From Streptomyces sp. HD (lineage in GTDB: Bacteria > Actinomycetota > Actinomycetes > Streptomycetales > Streptomycetaceae), in assembly GCF_028369295.1 (NCBI RefSeq), contig NZ_JAQMYP010000013.1, positions 62,001 through 126,000 of the forward strand: a stretch of 64,000 nt of DNA. The letters run 5' to 3'. The stretch's first letter is position 1; each line of letters starts with the position of its first letter. This document shows, piece after piece, positions 1 to 10,297 of this stretch. The notes under the pieces are model-generated. The model searched no databases and was not told the origin of the DNA. It was given only the letters and a program-made list of their open reading frames with translations. The position numbers and the translations under genes are program-made.

Positions 1-12
1 AGGCACACCGTC

Positions 13-1653
<1,641 letters not shown>

Positions 1654-1761
1654 GTGATCGCCCTCCTCCGTCGCCCCGTACGGTACGGAACGACGGAGGG
1701 GAACGGGGAGGTTCCGCAGATCACGGTTTGCCGAACTCCGTGGGCCCGGGGCCGTGCGGTG

Positions 1762-2406
1762 TCAGCAGCTCGCGAGGTAGTTCGTGAGGGCGGACTTCTC
1801 CGCCGAGTCGACCGAGAGGCCGTAGTAGTACTTCACCTGCACCCAGGCGCGCACGTAGGTGCAGCGGTAGTCGGTGCGCGAGGGCATCCACTGGGCCGGG
1901 TCCTGGTCGCCCTTGGCCTGGTTGACGTTGTCGGTGACCGCGATGAGCTGCGGGCGGGTCAGGTCGTTGGCGAAGGACTGGCGCCGGGACGTGGTCCAGC
2001 TGTCGGCGCCGGAGTCCCAGGCCTCGGCCAGCGGGACCAGGTGGTCGATGTCCAGGTCGGAGGCGGCGGTCCAGGTGGCGCCGTCGTACACGGAGTACCA
2101 GCTGCCGCTGACGGCGGCGCAGGAGGAGTCCTGGACGACGTCGGTGCCGTCGCGCTTGAGGACGACCTCGCGGGTGTTGCAGGAGCCGGACTGGGTGATC
2201 CAGTGCGGGAAGAGGTCGCGGTCGTAGCCGGTGCGGTCCTCGGTGGCCACGGTGAGCTGGGCCAGGTAGCCGCGGGCGGTGGCCGCGCTGACGGGGGTGG
2301 GGAGCGCGGCGGAGGCGGTCGGGGCGTTGAAGAGCGCGACGGAGGCTATGAGGCCGCTGAGGGCCGCGAGTATGCTGACCCGTCGACGCGCGTAGAACTT
2401 CGACAT
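1762..2406 (-). CDS. Secreted HNH (DUF1524-type) endonuclease
   Basis: 214 aa. The product begins MSKFYARRRVSIL and has a Sec signal peptide ending near ASA, so it is exported. The body carries the DIDHLVPLAEAWDSG block, in which the DH pair supplies the catalytic and metal-binding residues, followed by the N-D-N cluster (RPQLIAVTDNVNQAKGDQDP) and WMPS. This is the usual Streptomyces secreted HNH nuclease, presumed to scavenge extracellular nucleic acid. Translation can be extended upstream to 2523, but the ATG at 2406 has GGGAG just upstream and is followed at once by the signal peptide, which decides the start. Cysteines late in the protein could form disulfides. Confidence 0.88.
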   Translation of the reverse strand: MSKFYARRRVSILAALSGLIASVALFNAPTASAALPTPVSAATARGYLAQLTVATEDRTGYDRDLFPHWITQSGSCNTREVVLKRDGTDVVQDSSCAAVSGSWYSVYDGATWTAASDLDIDHLVPLAEAWDSGADSWTTSRRQSFANDLTRPQLIAVTDNVNQAKGDQDPAQWMPSRTDYRCTYVRAWVQVKYYYGLSVDSAEKSALTNYLASC

Positions 2407-2557
2407 GCGAACTCCCTTGGGAGGTGGGGGTGTTGGCGTGCGAGCGAGGGAATGCTCGCGACGCCGTATTGCTGGGAGGTGTGCGTGCGGTAAGAAGTTA
2501 GTGACGCGTCCATGACATAACAAGGTTCACGGCGAAACGATCTCGTATCATGGGGGA

Positions 2558-2672
2558 CGCAGAAGGGGAGTAGCTCTTCGCCGGACCGTCGACATACTGC
2601 TCAGCTCGTCTGAGCCGGCGCCCGGAGGCGGACCTCGTTCACGAGGTCGGCCAGCGAGACCTTCGGCAAGCA
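2558..2672 (+). promoter_or_regulatory. yybP-ykoY manganese riboswitch
   Basis: The strand shows the hallmarks of this Mn2+-sensing aptamer: GGGGAGTAGC at 2565-2574, then GTCGACATACTG, a variable hairpin (CTCAGCTCGTCTGAG), and GCGAGACCTTC at 2654-2664. GAAGG at 2562-2566 can pair with CCTTC at 2660-2664 to close P1. A hairpin with arms CCCGTG/CACGGG (2680-2699) follows and could be the expression platform. The next gene, starting at 2781, is a GDT1/TMEM165 transporter, a manganese exporter family, so motif and context agree. Confidence 0.88.
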
Positions 2673-2780
2673 GTGCACGCCCGTGTCGTACGGCACGGGT
2701 GCCGTGTGTGCTGCCGTGCCGAGGTGTCGCAGCGCAGTGACAATGCTCTCGGTGGGGCAGTCCCGACCGATTGAGGAACC

Positions 2781-3368
2781 TTGATCAGCTTCACCGTGAC
2801 GGCGGTCGTCTTCGGCGCCGTCTTCCTCGCCGAACTGCCCGACAAGACCGCGCTCGCCGGGCTCGTCCTCGGTACGCGCTACCGCGCCTCCTATGTCTTC
2901 GCCGGTGTCGCCGCCGCGTTCGCCGTCCATGTCGCGCTGGCCGTGGCGGCCGGCAGTGTGCTCACGCTGTTGCCGCAGCAGATCGTGCAGGCGCTGACCG
3001 GTGTGCTCTTCCTGGGGGGCGCCGCGATGCTGCTCATGGCGGAGGGCGGGGCCGATGGTGACGCGGCGATCCGCAAGCCGGAGAACCGGTCCTTCTGGAA
3101 GGTGTCCGGGGCCGGGTTCATGCTCATCCTGGTCGCCGAGTTCGGGGATCTGACGCAGATCATGACCGCGAATCTCGCGGCGCGTTACGACGACCCGCTG
3201 TCGGTCGGGATCGGTGCGGTGCTGGCGCTGTGGTCCGTCGCGGCGATCGGGATCGTCGGGGGCAAGGCGCTGATGCGGCGGGTGCCGTTGAAGCTGATCA
3301 CCAGGGTGGCCGCGCTGGTGATGCTGGCGCTGGGTCTGTGGAGCCTCTGGGAGGCGATCGCCGGCTGA
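2781..3368 (+). CDS. TMEM165/GDT1 family (UPF0016) manganese exporter
   Basis: 195 aa membrane protein with six predicted helices arranged as two repeats. Each repeat carries the family signature E-x-G-D-(K/R)-(T/S): AELPDKTAL near residue 18 and AEFGDLTQIM near residue 119. In bacteria the family exports Mn2+ (Ca2+ in some members). The second copy has L where K/R is usual (GDLTQ), and the first has LP instead of xG, small departures common in actinobacterial members. The TTG start at 2781 follows GAGGAACC. The Mn riboswitch upstream predicts induction by excess manganese. The gene appears monocistronic. Confidence 0.9.
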   Translation: MISFTVTAVVFGAVFLAELPDKTALAGLVLGTRYRASYVFAGVAAAFAVHVALAVAAGSVLTLLPQQIVQALTGVLFLGGAAMLLMAEGGADGDAAIRKPENRSFWKVSGAGFMLILVAEFGDLTQIMTANLAARYDDPLSVGIGAVLALWSVAAIGIVGGKALMRRVPLKLITRVAALVMLALGLWSLWEAIAG

Positions 3369-3580
3369 GCCGGGGCGCGCCCGGACCTCGGTGCGGGCGG
3401 CGGCGTGAGCTGAACTGTTGGTGAACGGTTTCTGGAGGCGGTGGCGCGAACCGGGATCTGTTTTGTACCGTGGGGGAACAAAGTGGTTCCCGCCCGTTCT
3501 CCCTGACCGGCGGGCGGGACCACCTTGTCCCTCCGGGGGCCACCCCTGTACCCCCGGTGCCCCTCGCCTTGGAGCTGCCG

Positions 3581-4258
3581 ATGTCGGCCACCGCCGTGCC
3601 CACCGGGTCCACCGTCCTCACCGCTCGTGCCCTTCTCCTCGACATGGACGGCACGCTCGTCAACTCCGACGCCGTGGTGGAACGGATCTGGCGCCACTGG
3701 TCCGAGCAGCACGGGCTGGACGCCGACGAGGTGATGAAGGTCGTGCACGGGCGGCAGGGGCACGCCTCGATGGCGCTGCTGCTGCCCGACCGGCCGATGG
3801 AGCAGAACCACGCGGACAACGCGCGCATGCTCGCCCTGGAGACGGCGGATGTGGAGGGCGTCGTACCGATTCCGGGGGCGCCGGAGTTCCTGGCGTCGTT
3901 GCGGGGCGTGCCGCATGCGCTGGTGACGTCGGCGGATGTCGCGCTCGCCACGGCCCGGATGCGGGCGGCCGGGCTGGGGATGCCGGACGTGTGGGTGACC
4001 GCGGAGTCGGTCGGGGCGAGCAAGCCCGATCCGGAGGGCTTTTTGAAGGGGGCCGCCGAGCTGGGGGTCGCGCCGGGGGACTGTGTGGTGTTCGAGGACT
4101 CCGCGGCGGGAATCCAGGCGGGGCGCTCCGCGGGGATGCGGGTGGTGGGGGTCGGGCCGCGGGCCCGGCTCCATGGGCCGGATGTGGTGGTGGACGATCT
4201 GCGGCAGGTTCGGGTCGAGGCGGTGGCCGGTGGGGGGATCCGGTTGTACGTCGCCTGA
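3581..4258 (+). CDS. HAD-IA family sugar-phosphate phosphatase
   Basis: 225 aa. A haloacid dehalogenase-fold phosphatase of the YfbT/beta-phosphoglucomutase-like group. The nucleophile motif DMDGTLVNSD is near residue 16; the helical cap follows; motif II is VTSAD, motif III the lysine of GASKPDPEGF, and motif IV is FEDSAAGI. It most likely dephosphorylates a small sugar phosphate. An in-frame GTG lies further upstream (3470), but ATG 3581 has GGAG six bases ahead and starts where family members start. It converges on the peptidoglycan-binding gene, with a strong inverted repeat in between. Confidence 0.9.
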   Translation: MSATAVPTGSTVLTARALLLDMDGTLVNSDAVVERIWRHWSEQHGLDADEVMKVVHGRQGHASMALLLPDRPMEQNHADNARMLALETADVEGVVPIPGAPEFLASLRGVPHALVTSADVALATARMRAAGLGMPDVWVTAESVGASKPDPEGFLKGAAELGVAPGDCVVFEDSAAGIQAGRSAGMRVVGVGPRARLHGPDVVVDDLRQVRVEAVAGGGIRLYVA

Positions 4259-4308
4259 GGGATCGGGGCTTGCGGTTCGACGGCGGGTGCGGGTTGCGTT
4301 TCGGTTGC

Positions 4309-4379
4309 TCGCGCAGTTCCCCGCGCCCCTAAGGGGCGCGTCCACTGCACGCCCTCCAGGGGCGCGGGGAACTGCGCGA
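4309..4379. terminator. Inverted repeat between convergent genes, full copy of the 22-nt dispersed repeat
   Basis: Two perfect 22-nt inverted arms lie at 4309-4330 (TCGCGCAGTTCCCCGCGCCC plus CT) and 4358-4379, separated by 27 bases. A hairpin this strong between two convergent stop codons should act as a bidirectional terminator. Single arms of the same sequence recur at 7923-7944 and 25937-25958, and a variant lies near 39.95 kb, so this is one member of a dispersed family. Confidence 0.75.
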
Positions 4380-4440
4380 TCGGCCACAGACTGCCCGCAG
4401 CCGCCGTCGGGCCCGAAGTCCCGAGTCCTTGGGCGAACCC

Positions 4441-5454
4441 TTACGGTTCTGCTGTTTCGGACTCCAGCCGCTCCCTGGTCTCCAGGTCGTACTCCCCGTA
4501 CTCCTCCCGCTGGACGCCGCGCGCCCACTGGTATCTGGCCACCGCGTCCTCGACGCCCTCGTTGTAGTTGCCCTTGGCCTCCCCCGTGTAGAGGCCGAGC
4601 TGGGTCAGGCGTAGTTCGAGTTCCGTGACCTCGGGGCCGCGGTCGCCGCGGCTGAGGGTCGGGGGCGCGGGCTTCTGGGCGGCGGCGGACTCCTCCTGGG
4701 AGGCGGTGGCGTCGGGGGTGGCGGGGGGCGTCGGCGGTGCCGTCGAGGGGGAGTGCGTGGGGGACGCGCTCGACCTCGACGGGGAAGGGGACGCGCTCTT
4801 CGTGGGGGAGGGAGGCGCGGCGGGTGGCGCCGGCTGTGCAGCCCCTTCCGTCGGTGACGGCTGCTCCGAGGCCTCGCTGGCCGACGGGGCCGGGATGCTC
4901 GGTCGTACGTCCTTCGGGAGGGCCTTGTGCCGTGATGGCGCCTCGTACGTGAACACGCCGCTGGCCAGGCCGGCCGCCGCCACCACGGCCACGAGCCCTC
5001 CGCCCATGCCGAGCAGTACCGTGCGGCGGCGCCTTCGGGCGGCCGTTCCGGCCGGGGGTGCGTCGCCGTCGTCGTAGGACGCTGCTTCCGGTTCGAACAG
5101 GATCAGGTCCCGGGTGTTCGGCGCGTGCGGGGCATCCGGTGCGTGCGGTGCGGCAGTCGGCGGTACGGCTCGCAGCTGCATCGTCCGGCCGTCGTCGGCG
5201 GCGGTGTCCCCGGGCTCCCGCTCGCCGCCCTCCAGCTCCACGTATGGGCGTATCCGCAGCGGATCGAAGTCCTCGGCCGCTGCCGCCTCCGCCGTACGGG
5301 CGTCTCGCAGGGCCTCGGACACGCGTGGGCCGCAGCCGCACGACGGGGTGTTGTCGGTCGCTCTCGGCGCCCCGCACTCCGGGCACTGGCGGCCATTCAG
5401 GCGCCCCGGGTCGTCCGGACCCGGCGCTCCCGTCGTTCCCCTCGACTCGCTCAC
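4441..5454 (-). CDS. Membrane-anchored peptidoglycan-binding domain protein
   Basis: 337 aa. The N-terminal cytoplasmic part has a cysteine cluster resembling a zinc ribbon (CPECG, then CGCG, residues about 18-40). An RRRR stop and one transmembrane helix (VLLGMGGGLVAVVAAAGLA) follow near residue 150, then a long Pro/Ser/Thr linker and a C-terminal PG_binding_1 domain (RGDRGPEVTELELRLTQLGLY). The topology places the binding domain outside the cell, on the wall. The GTG start at 5454 has GGGAGG nine bases upstream; longer readings run into non-coding-looking sequence. The cytoplasmic metal-ribbon joined to an extracytoplasmic wall domain suggests a signalling or scaffolding role, but this is inferred. 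Confidence 0.82.
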   Translation of the reverse strand: MSESRGTTGAPGPDDPGRLNGRQCPECGAPRATDNTPSCGCGPRVSEALRDARTAEAAAAEDFDPLRIRPYVELEGGEREPGDTAADDGRTMQLRAVPPTAAPHAPDAPHAPNTRDLILFEPEAASYDDGDAPPAGTAARRRRRTVLLGMGGGLVAVVAAAGLASGVFTYEAPSRHKALPKDVRPSIPAPSASEASEQPSPTEGAAQPAPPAAPPSPTKSASPSPSRSSASPTHSPSTAPPTPPATPDATASQEESAAAQKPAPPTLSRGDRGPEVTELELRLTQLGLYTGEAKGNYNEGVEDAVARYQWARGVQREEYGEYDLETRERLESETAEP

Positions 5455-5623
5455 GTGTTCGTCCCTCCCCTCGTGAACTCCCCAGGTTATGCAGACGTTC
5501 CTCACGCGGCCTCCCCAACCCCCGGAATAACCAATTCCAAAGGGACTCGACAGGCCATAACCGGGCGAAGCGATCACGATGGGAGATGCATGGGAGGTGT
5601 AACGACGGTCTCGGGAGGTCTTC

Positions 5624-7681
5624 ATGGGCGGGGATGCGCACGGTATGACGGGAAATGTGCGTGACGCGCAGCCGCCGAAGCGGGGAGTCGAGGCACGCGA
5701 GAACGTGCCCGGCAACGTCCTCGTCTCCATCGGCGCGCTGCTTCTCGGCATGCTGCTCGCCGCCCTCGACCAGACCATCGTCTCGACCGCGCTGCCGACC
5801 ATCGTCAGCGACCTCGGCGGACTGGAGGATCTGTCCTGGGTCGTGACGGCCTATCTGCTGGCGTCCACCGCCGCGACCCCGCTGTGGGGCAAGCTCGGTG
5901 ACCAGTACGGGCGCAAGCGGCTCTACCAGCTGGCCATCGTGATCTTCCTCGTCGGTTCCACGCTGTGCGGCATGGCGCAGAACATGGCGCAGCTCATCGC
6001 CTTCCGGGCGGTTCAGGGACTCGGGGGCGGCGGGCTCATGGTGCTGTCCATGGCGATCGTCGGGGACATCGTGCCGCCCCGTGAACGCGGCCGGTATCAA
6101 GGGCTGTTCGGGGCCGTGTTCGGGGCGAGCAGTGTGCTGGGGCCGTTGCTCGGCGGGGTGTTCACGGAGCATCTGAGCTGGCGGTGGGTGTTCTACGTCA
6201 ACCTTCCCGTCGGGGTCGTCGCGCTTGCCGTCATCGCCGCCGTCCTGCGGATTCCGCGGCGGTCGACCGCGCATGTCATCGACTATCTCGGTACGTTCCT
6301 CATCGCCTCCGTCGCCACCTGTCTGGTGCTGGTGGCGTCCCTCGGAGGGACCACCTGGCGCTGGGGGTCGGTGCAGATCGTCGGGCTGGCCCTGCTCGGG
6401 GTCGTGCTCGCCGTCGCGTTCGTGTCCGTGGAGCGGCAGGCCGCCGAACCCGTGCTGCCGCTGAAACTGTTCGGGGTGCGGACCTTCACGCTGTCCGCCG
6501 TCATCAGCTTCATCGTCGGGTTCGCCATGTTCGGCGCGATGACCTATCTGCCGACGTTCCTCCAGGTCGTGCAGGGGGTCAGCCCGACCATGTCCGGGGT
6601 GCACATGCTGCCCATGGTCGTCGGCATGCTGCTGTCGTCCACCGGGTCCGGGCAGATCGTGAGCCGTACCGGGCGCTGGAAGGTGTTCCCGATCGCCGGG
6701 ACCGGCGTCACGACGCTCGGGCTGCTGCTGCTCCATCAGCTCGACATGGACAGCTCCACCTGGGCGATGAGCGTCTACTTCTTCGTCTTCGGGCTGGGGC
6801 TCGGGCTGGTCATGCAGGTGCTCGTGCTGATCGTGCAGAACGCCGTGTCGTACGAGGATCTCGGCGTCGCCACCTCCGGGGCGACGTTCTTCCGGTCGAT
6901 CGGGGCGTCCTTCGGTGTCGCCGTCTTCGGGACGGTGTTCGCGAGCCGCCTCGACGACAAGCTCGCGGACGCCTTCGAGGGGGTGCGGCTGCCGTCCGGG
7001 GTCTCGCTGGAGGGGCTGGAGGCGGATCCCCGGGACATCGCCGAGCTGCCGGCCGGGTTGCGGTCGGAGGCGCTGGAGGCGTACGCGTCGTCGATCACCG
7101 ACGTGTTTCTGTACGCCGCTCCTGTCGCGCTGCTCGGGTTCGTGCTGGCCTGGTTCCTGCGGGAGGACAAGCTGCGGGGCTCGGTGCGGGCGCCCGACGT
7201 CACCGAGACGCTGGCCAGCAATCCGGTGGAGCGGTCGTCGTACGACGAGGTGTGCCGGGCGTTGTCGGTGCTCGGTACGCGGGAGGGGCGGCGGGAGGTG
7301 TACCGGAAGATCACGGAGCGGGCCGGGTACGACCTGTTGCCGGCGGCCAGCTGGCTGTTGCTGCGGATCAAGAAGTACGGGTGGGTGGAGCCTGCGGTGC
7401 TCGCCGAGCGGAGTGCTGTGCCGTTGCCGGTGATTCTCGACGCCTCCCGGGAGGTGGAGGGGCGGGGGCTGGCCGTGCGGGAGGGGCTCGATCTTGTGCT
7501 GACGGACCGGGGGCGGGAGGTCGCCGGGCACCTGGCCCGGGTGCGGGAGGAGTCGTTGGCGGAGCTGTTGGGGGACTGGTGGGGGCCGGATCGGCCCACC
7601 GATCTGAGTCAGCTGGTGAAGGAGCTGAATGAGGAGTTGTGTGGGTCGTCCCGTGAGCAGCCGGGTGCCTCCGGCCGGTGA
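5624..7681 (+). CDS. DHA2 family MFS multidrug transporter with fused C-terminal winged helix
   Basis: 685 aa, about 180 longer than ordinary 14-helix drug-proton antiporters. Residues about 30-510 are a typical DHA2 pump: LDQTIVSTALPTIVSDLGG in helix 1, GDQYGRKR in the loop between helices 2 and 3, and the RAVQGLGGGGL motif C region. After the last helix a soluble region (about 535-670) reads as a MarR-like winged helix: helices around YDLLPAASWLLLRI, a recognition-like helix in PLPVILDASREVEGRGL, and a wing LVLTDRGREVAGHL. The ATG at 5624 has GGGAGG five bases upstream. It probably exports hydrophobic drugs; the fused domain may gate or sense the substrate rather than bind DNA. Confidence 0.88.
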   Translation: MGGDAHGMTGNVRDAQPPKRGVEARENVPGNVLVSIGALLLGMLLAALDQTIVSTALPTIVSDLGGLEDLSWVVTAYLLASTAATPLWGKLGDQYGRKRLYQLAIVIFLVGSTLCGMAQNMAQLIAFRAVQGLGGGGLMVLSMAIVGDIVPPRERGRYQGLFGAVFGASSVLGPLLGGVFTEHLSWRWVFYVNLPVGVVALAVIAAVLRIPRRSTAHVIDYLGTFLIASVATCLVLVASLGGTTWRWGSVQIVGLALLGVVLAVAFVSVERQAAEPVLPLKLFGVRTFTLSAVISFIVGFAMFGAMTYLPTFLQVVQGVSPTMSGVHMLPMVVGMLLSSTGSGQIVSRTGRWKVFPIAGTGVTTLGLLLLHQLDMDSSTWAMSVYFFVFGLGLGLVMQVLVLIVQNAVSYEDLGVATSGATFFRSIGASFGVAVFGTVFASRLDDKLADAFEGVRLPSGVSLEGLEADPRDIAELPAGLRSEALEAYASSITDVFLYAAPVALLGFVLAWFLREDKLRGSVRAPDVTETLASNPVERSSYDEVCRALSVLGTREGRREVYRKITERAGYDLLPAASWLLLRIKKYGWVEPAVLAERSAVPLPVILDASREVEGRGLAVREGLDLVLTDRGREVAGHLARVREESLAELLGDWWGPDRPTDLSQLVKELNEELCGSSREQPGASGR

Positions 7682-7966
7682 GGCGGGGGATGCCTGCAGC
7701 GGCCCGTTGCTGTTGGGTGGGGGTTCGCGGAGCGCCTTGGGTTTCGTGGTGGGTCGGGGGCGCGCCGGGGGGTGTCCGTCCTCGGTCGGGCGGTTGCTCT
7801 TCTCAAGAGGTGCTGTTTCTTGACGCCCGCCGCTGCGGGCGGACACCCCCGGCACGCCGCCTGCCCGCCGTACGCGACCGCGAGACCGCTCACCTTGCGG
7901 CGCAGGCCGACTGCAACCTCCCAGGGGCGCGGGGAACTGCGCGACCGGACCCGCAGCCGCCGGATG
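7682..7966. other. Intergenic region with one arm of the 22-nt repeat
   Basis: 285 bases between the MFS stop and the convergent GNAT stop. No coding region is supported. It holds a GC-rich hairpin around GCCCGCCGCTGCGGGC near 7823 and, at 7923-7944, a single exact arm of the dispersed 22-nt repeat seen as a pair at 4309-4379. Confidence 0.6.
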
Positions 7967-8467
7967 TCAGCGCAGCGTCTTGCTGAACCAGTGCTCGGCG
8001 TAGACCTCGTCGTTGTGCGGTGCCGTCTCCTCGTAGCCGAGGCGGGTGTACAGGGCCCGGGCCTCCACCAGGTCATGGCGGGTGTCCAGGATCAGGCGGG
8101 CGGCGCCGAAGGCTCGCGCGCTGTCCTCGGCGGCCCGGACGAGGACCTGCCCGCCGCCCTTGCCGCGCAGCGACTCGTGCACGAACACCCGCTTGAGCTC
8201 GGCGGTTTCCGCGTCCAGCAGGCGGACTCCGGCTGTGCCGGCCGGCTCGCCCGAGTAGCGCGCCACCAGCAACTCGCCCTTCGGGGGGCGCAGTTCGTCC
8301 CAGGTCTGGGCGGCGACCTCCCGGTCCAGCTCGGCCGGGTCGGTGCGGCGTCCCTCGTGCCGGAGGTAATAGCGGTCGCTGACCTCGGTGTAGTACGCCC
8401 GCCAGAGCGCGGTGGCGGCGGGGGAGTCGGGAGGTTCCGGGGCGATGGTCCAGGTCATGGCCATCAT
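7967..8467 (-). CDS. GNAT family N-acetyltransferase
   Basis: 166 aa if the first of three clustered ATGs is used. It has the GNAT fold: AELKRVFVHESLRGKGGGQVLV contains the R/Q-x-x-G-x-G/A acetyl-CoA phosphate loop (RGKGGG), followed by AARLILDTRHDLVEARALYTRLGYEE, the usual motif B with the L-Y-x-x-x-G-F/Y signature. Such enzymes transfer acetyl from acetyl-CoA to a small amine or protein; the substrate here is unknown. No clear Shine-Dalgarno sequence separates the three possible starts (8467, 8464, 8458). It is monocistronic and transcribed away from the 8609 gene. Confidence 0.85.
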   Translation of the reverse strand: MMAMTWTIAPEPPDSPAATALWRAYYTEVSDRYYLRHEGRRTDPAELDREVAAQTWDELRPPKGELLVARYSGEPAGTAGVRLLDAETAELKRVFVHESLRGKGGGQVLVRAAEDSARAFGAARLILDTRHDLVEARALYTRLGYEETAPHNDEVYAEHWFSKTLR

Positions 8468-8608
8468 TGTCGGTCCGGGAACCAGGAGGCTCGCAAGCCG
8501 ATATGAGTGCCTCGGGTGCGGGAAGGACCGAGGGCGGGGCGAATCGACACGCGGTGGTGGGACATTCGACGGCCGTTTGAGGGGCGCCTTCCGGGCAACC
8601 CGGCAGAC

Positions 8609-9304
8609 ATGTCCACAGGTGTGATTGTTCTGATCGTGATCGCGGCGGTCGTAGTCGTGCTCGGCGCGGCCGCCCTGGCCCTGCGTGCTCGGGGTGCGCA
8701 GGGCGGCCGGGGCCTGAGGCGGCGCTTCGGGCCCGAGTACGAGCGGGCCGTGGCCCGGCACGACGGGGACGCCAAGGCCGCCGAGCGGGAGCTCGCCCGG
8801 CGGGTGGAGCGGCACGGCGGGCTGCGCGAGCGGCCGTTGGAGCCGGCCGAGCTTGAGCGGTTCGAGGCTCGCTGGACGGCGGCCCAGGAGCGCTTCGTCG
8901 ACTCGCCGAAGGAGGCCGTCGACGAGGCGGACCGGCTGCTCGCGGAGCTCGCGCAGGCGCGGGGCTTCCCGGACGGCGCGCAGTACGAGGAGCAGCTCTC
9001 CGCCCTGTCCGTGCACCACGCGGACCATGTGCACGGCTACCGGCACGTGCACCGCGTCGCCCATGCGCGCGTGGGTGGCGGACAGGAAGGCGGCGGGCCG
9101 GGTACCGAGGAGATGCGCGAGGCCATGATCGAGGCCCGGGCCCTGTTCGAGGATCTGACCGCCCCCGTCGAGCGTCACGGTGGGCCTTCCCGGGACCGTC
9201 ACGAGTCCGGCGGGGACACCAACGGGCGAGCGACCGCCCGCAGCGATGGCCACCGTGGCCATCTGCCCTGGACGTTCACGGGACGGCACGCGAAGGGGAG
9301 TTGA
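8609..9304 (+). CDS. Conserved membrane-anchored hypothetical protein
   Basis: 231 aa. One N-terminal helix (VIVLIVIAAVVVVLGAAALALRA, residues 5-27) is followed by a charged, mostly helical cytoplasmic domain rich in Glu and Arg, a histidine-rich stretch (HHADHVHGYRHVH) near residue 135, and a disordered tail. The ATG at 8609 places the helix at the start. Five bases separate it from the next gene, and both share a segment of the form RF-DSPKEAV-EAD-LL-EL / FVDGPRAAVEEADHVLEEL, so they are probably an operon of distant paralogues. Function is unknown; the family is common in Streptomyces. Confidence 0.75.
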   Translation: MSTGVIVLIVIAAVVVVLGAAALALRARGAQGGRGLRRRFGPEYERAVARHDGDAKAAERELARRVERHGGLRERPLEPAELERFEARWTAAQERFVDSPKEAVDEADRLLAELAQARGFPDGAQYEEQLSALSVHHADHVHGYRHVHRVAHARVGGGQEGGGPGTEEMREAMIEARALFEDLTAPVERHGGPSRDRHESGGDTNGRATARSDGHRGHLPWTFTGRHAKGS

Positions 9305-9309
9305 GGAAC

Positions 9310-9750
9310 ATGACGGACGCGACGACCGGCAGGGGAACGGGGCAGGAGCCGGCGCGGAGCGCACCCACGGTCGCGCCCACCGGCGGCACGGAGCGCAGCG
9401 GTACGGAGCCGAGCGCCACGATGCCGGGCGGGATCGGTACGGAGAGCGGGCGTGAGGGCACTCCGCTCTTCCCGCACGACGAGTCCGACAAGTTCGAGCT
9501 GCAGCTGCAGCACGCGGTCTCCGGATTCGTCGACGGTCCCCGGGCCGCCGTCGAGGAGGCCGACCACGTCCTGGAGGAGCTCACCGGCCGCCTGACCGAG
9601 GCGGTGGCGCAGCGGCGCCGCTCCCTTCGTGGGTCCTGGCAGTCCGCGGACGTGGCCGAGGGCAAGCCCGGCTCGTCCACCGACACCGAGCAGCTTCGCC
9701 TTGCGTTGCGCGACTATCGCGAGCTGGCGGAACGGCTCCTGCACGTCTGA
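9310..9750 (+). CDS. Conserved hypothetical helical protein, partner of the upstream gene
   Basis: 146 aa, soluble. The first 55 residues are low-complexity (Thr, Gly, Pro). Residues about 60-146 are helical and contain FVDGPRAAVEEADHVLEELTGRLTEAV and an LRLALRDYRELAERLLHV tail, matching part of the preceding membrane protein. ATG 9310 has GGGGAG eight bases upstream inside the end of the previous gene. The shared block suggests that the two proteins arose by duplication of this helical unit. Function is unknown. Confidence 0.72.
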   Translation: MTDATTGRGTGQEPARSAPTVAPTGGTERSGTEPSATMPGGIGTESGREGTPLFPHDESDKFELQLQHAVSGFVDGPRAAVEEADHVLEELTGRLTEAVAQRRRSLRGSWQSADVAEGKPGSSTDTEQLRLALRDYRELAERLLHV

Positions 9751-9759
9751 CGCACCGGA

Positions 9760-10200
9760 CTACACGTCGGACACATCCGACTCGCCCGCCACCCGCCGTC
9801 CGTCCCGACGCTCCCGCCACTCTCGTACGACCTCTTCGACGTCGTACGGCTTGCGGCCCAGGGGAGGGCCGGGCGGCGGCTTCAGCAGCATGTCGCGGAT
9901 CTTGACGTTCACGTCCGTGATGATCTTCCGGACGATGCGTTCCGCCGGCGCCGCGTAGGCCGCCGTCAGCGCGTCCTCGGCCTCCTTGCGCAGGGCCAGT
10001 GCCGGGGGCAGCACCGACAGGCCCTCGCGGGCCATCTTGCGCTTGATCCACCACAGTTCGTCGTACGGGGATTCCAGATCGGTCGGCAGGGGTTTGCCCG
10101 CGCCTGGCAGGCTCGCGAAGTCGCCGCGGTCCTGCGCGTCGTGGATCTGCTTGTCCACCCAGGACTCGAACGGGACGCCGGGAGGCTTTCGATCGGTCAT
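9760..10200 (-). CDS. DUF1992 (DnaJC28-type) protein
   Basis: 146 aa. The block WVDKQIHDAQDRGDFASLPGAGKPL is the hallmark of DUF1992, the conserved domain of DnaJ homologue subfamily C member 28, here without a J domain. It continues with a WWIKRKMAREGLSVLPPALALRKEAE helix pair typical of the family. The role is not established. Start ATG 10200. Convergent with the gene ending at 9750 (9-base gap) and divergent from the FHA gene. Confidence 0.85.
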   Translation of the reverse strand: MTDRKPPGVPFESWVDKQIHDAQDRGDFASLPGAGKPLPTDLESPYDELWWIKRKMAREGLSVLPPALALRKEAEDALTAAYAAPAERIVRKIITDVNVKIRDMLLKPPPGPPLGRKPYDVEEVVREWRERRDGRRVAGESDVSDV

Positions 10201-10297
10201 GAGTTCATTGTGCCGGACGCGATGGCGCCGGGCGATTTATCATGCGGCGTCGATGGCCAAACGGGCCGTCGTGCAAGACGTTTCAGGAGGAACGCAC

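Noticed and set aside
2601..2930. Minus-strand frame over the Mn riboswitch
   Set aside because: Explained by the RNA element and the GDT1 gene on the other strand.
3185..7855. A 1556-codon open frame on the minus strand
   Set aside because: It is antisense to the MFS and HAD genes, has composition typical of GC-rich shadow frames (Pro/Arg/His/Gln), and only its part between 4441 and 5802 overlaps a real gene in another frame.
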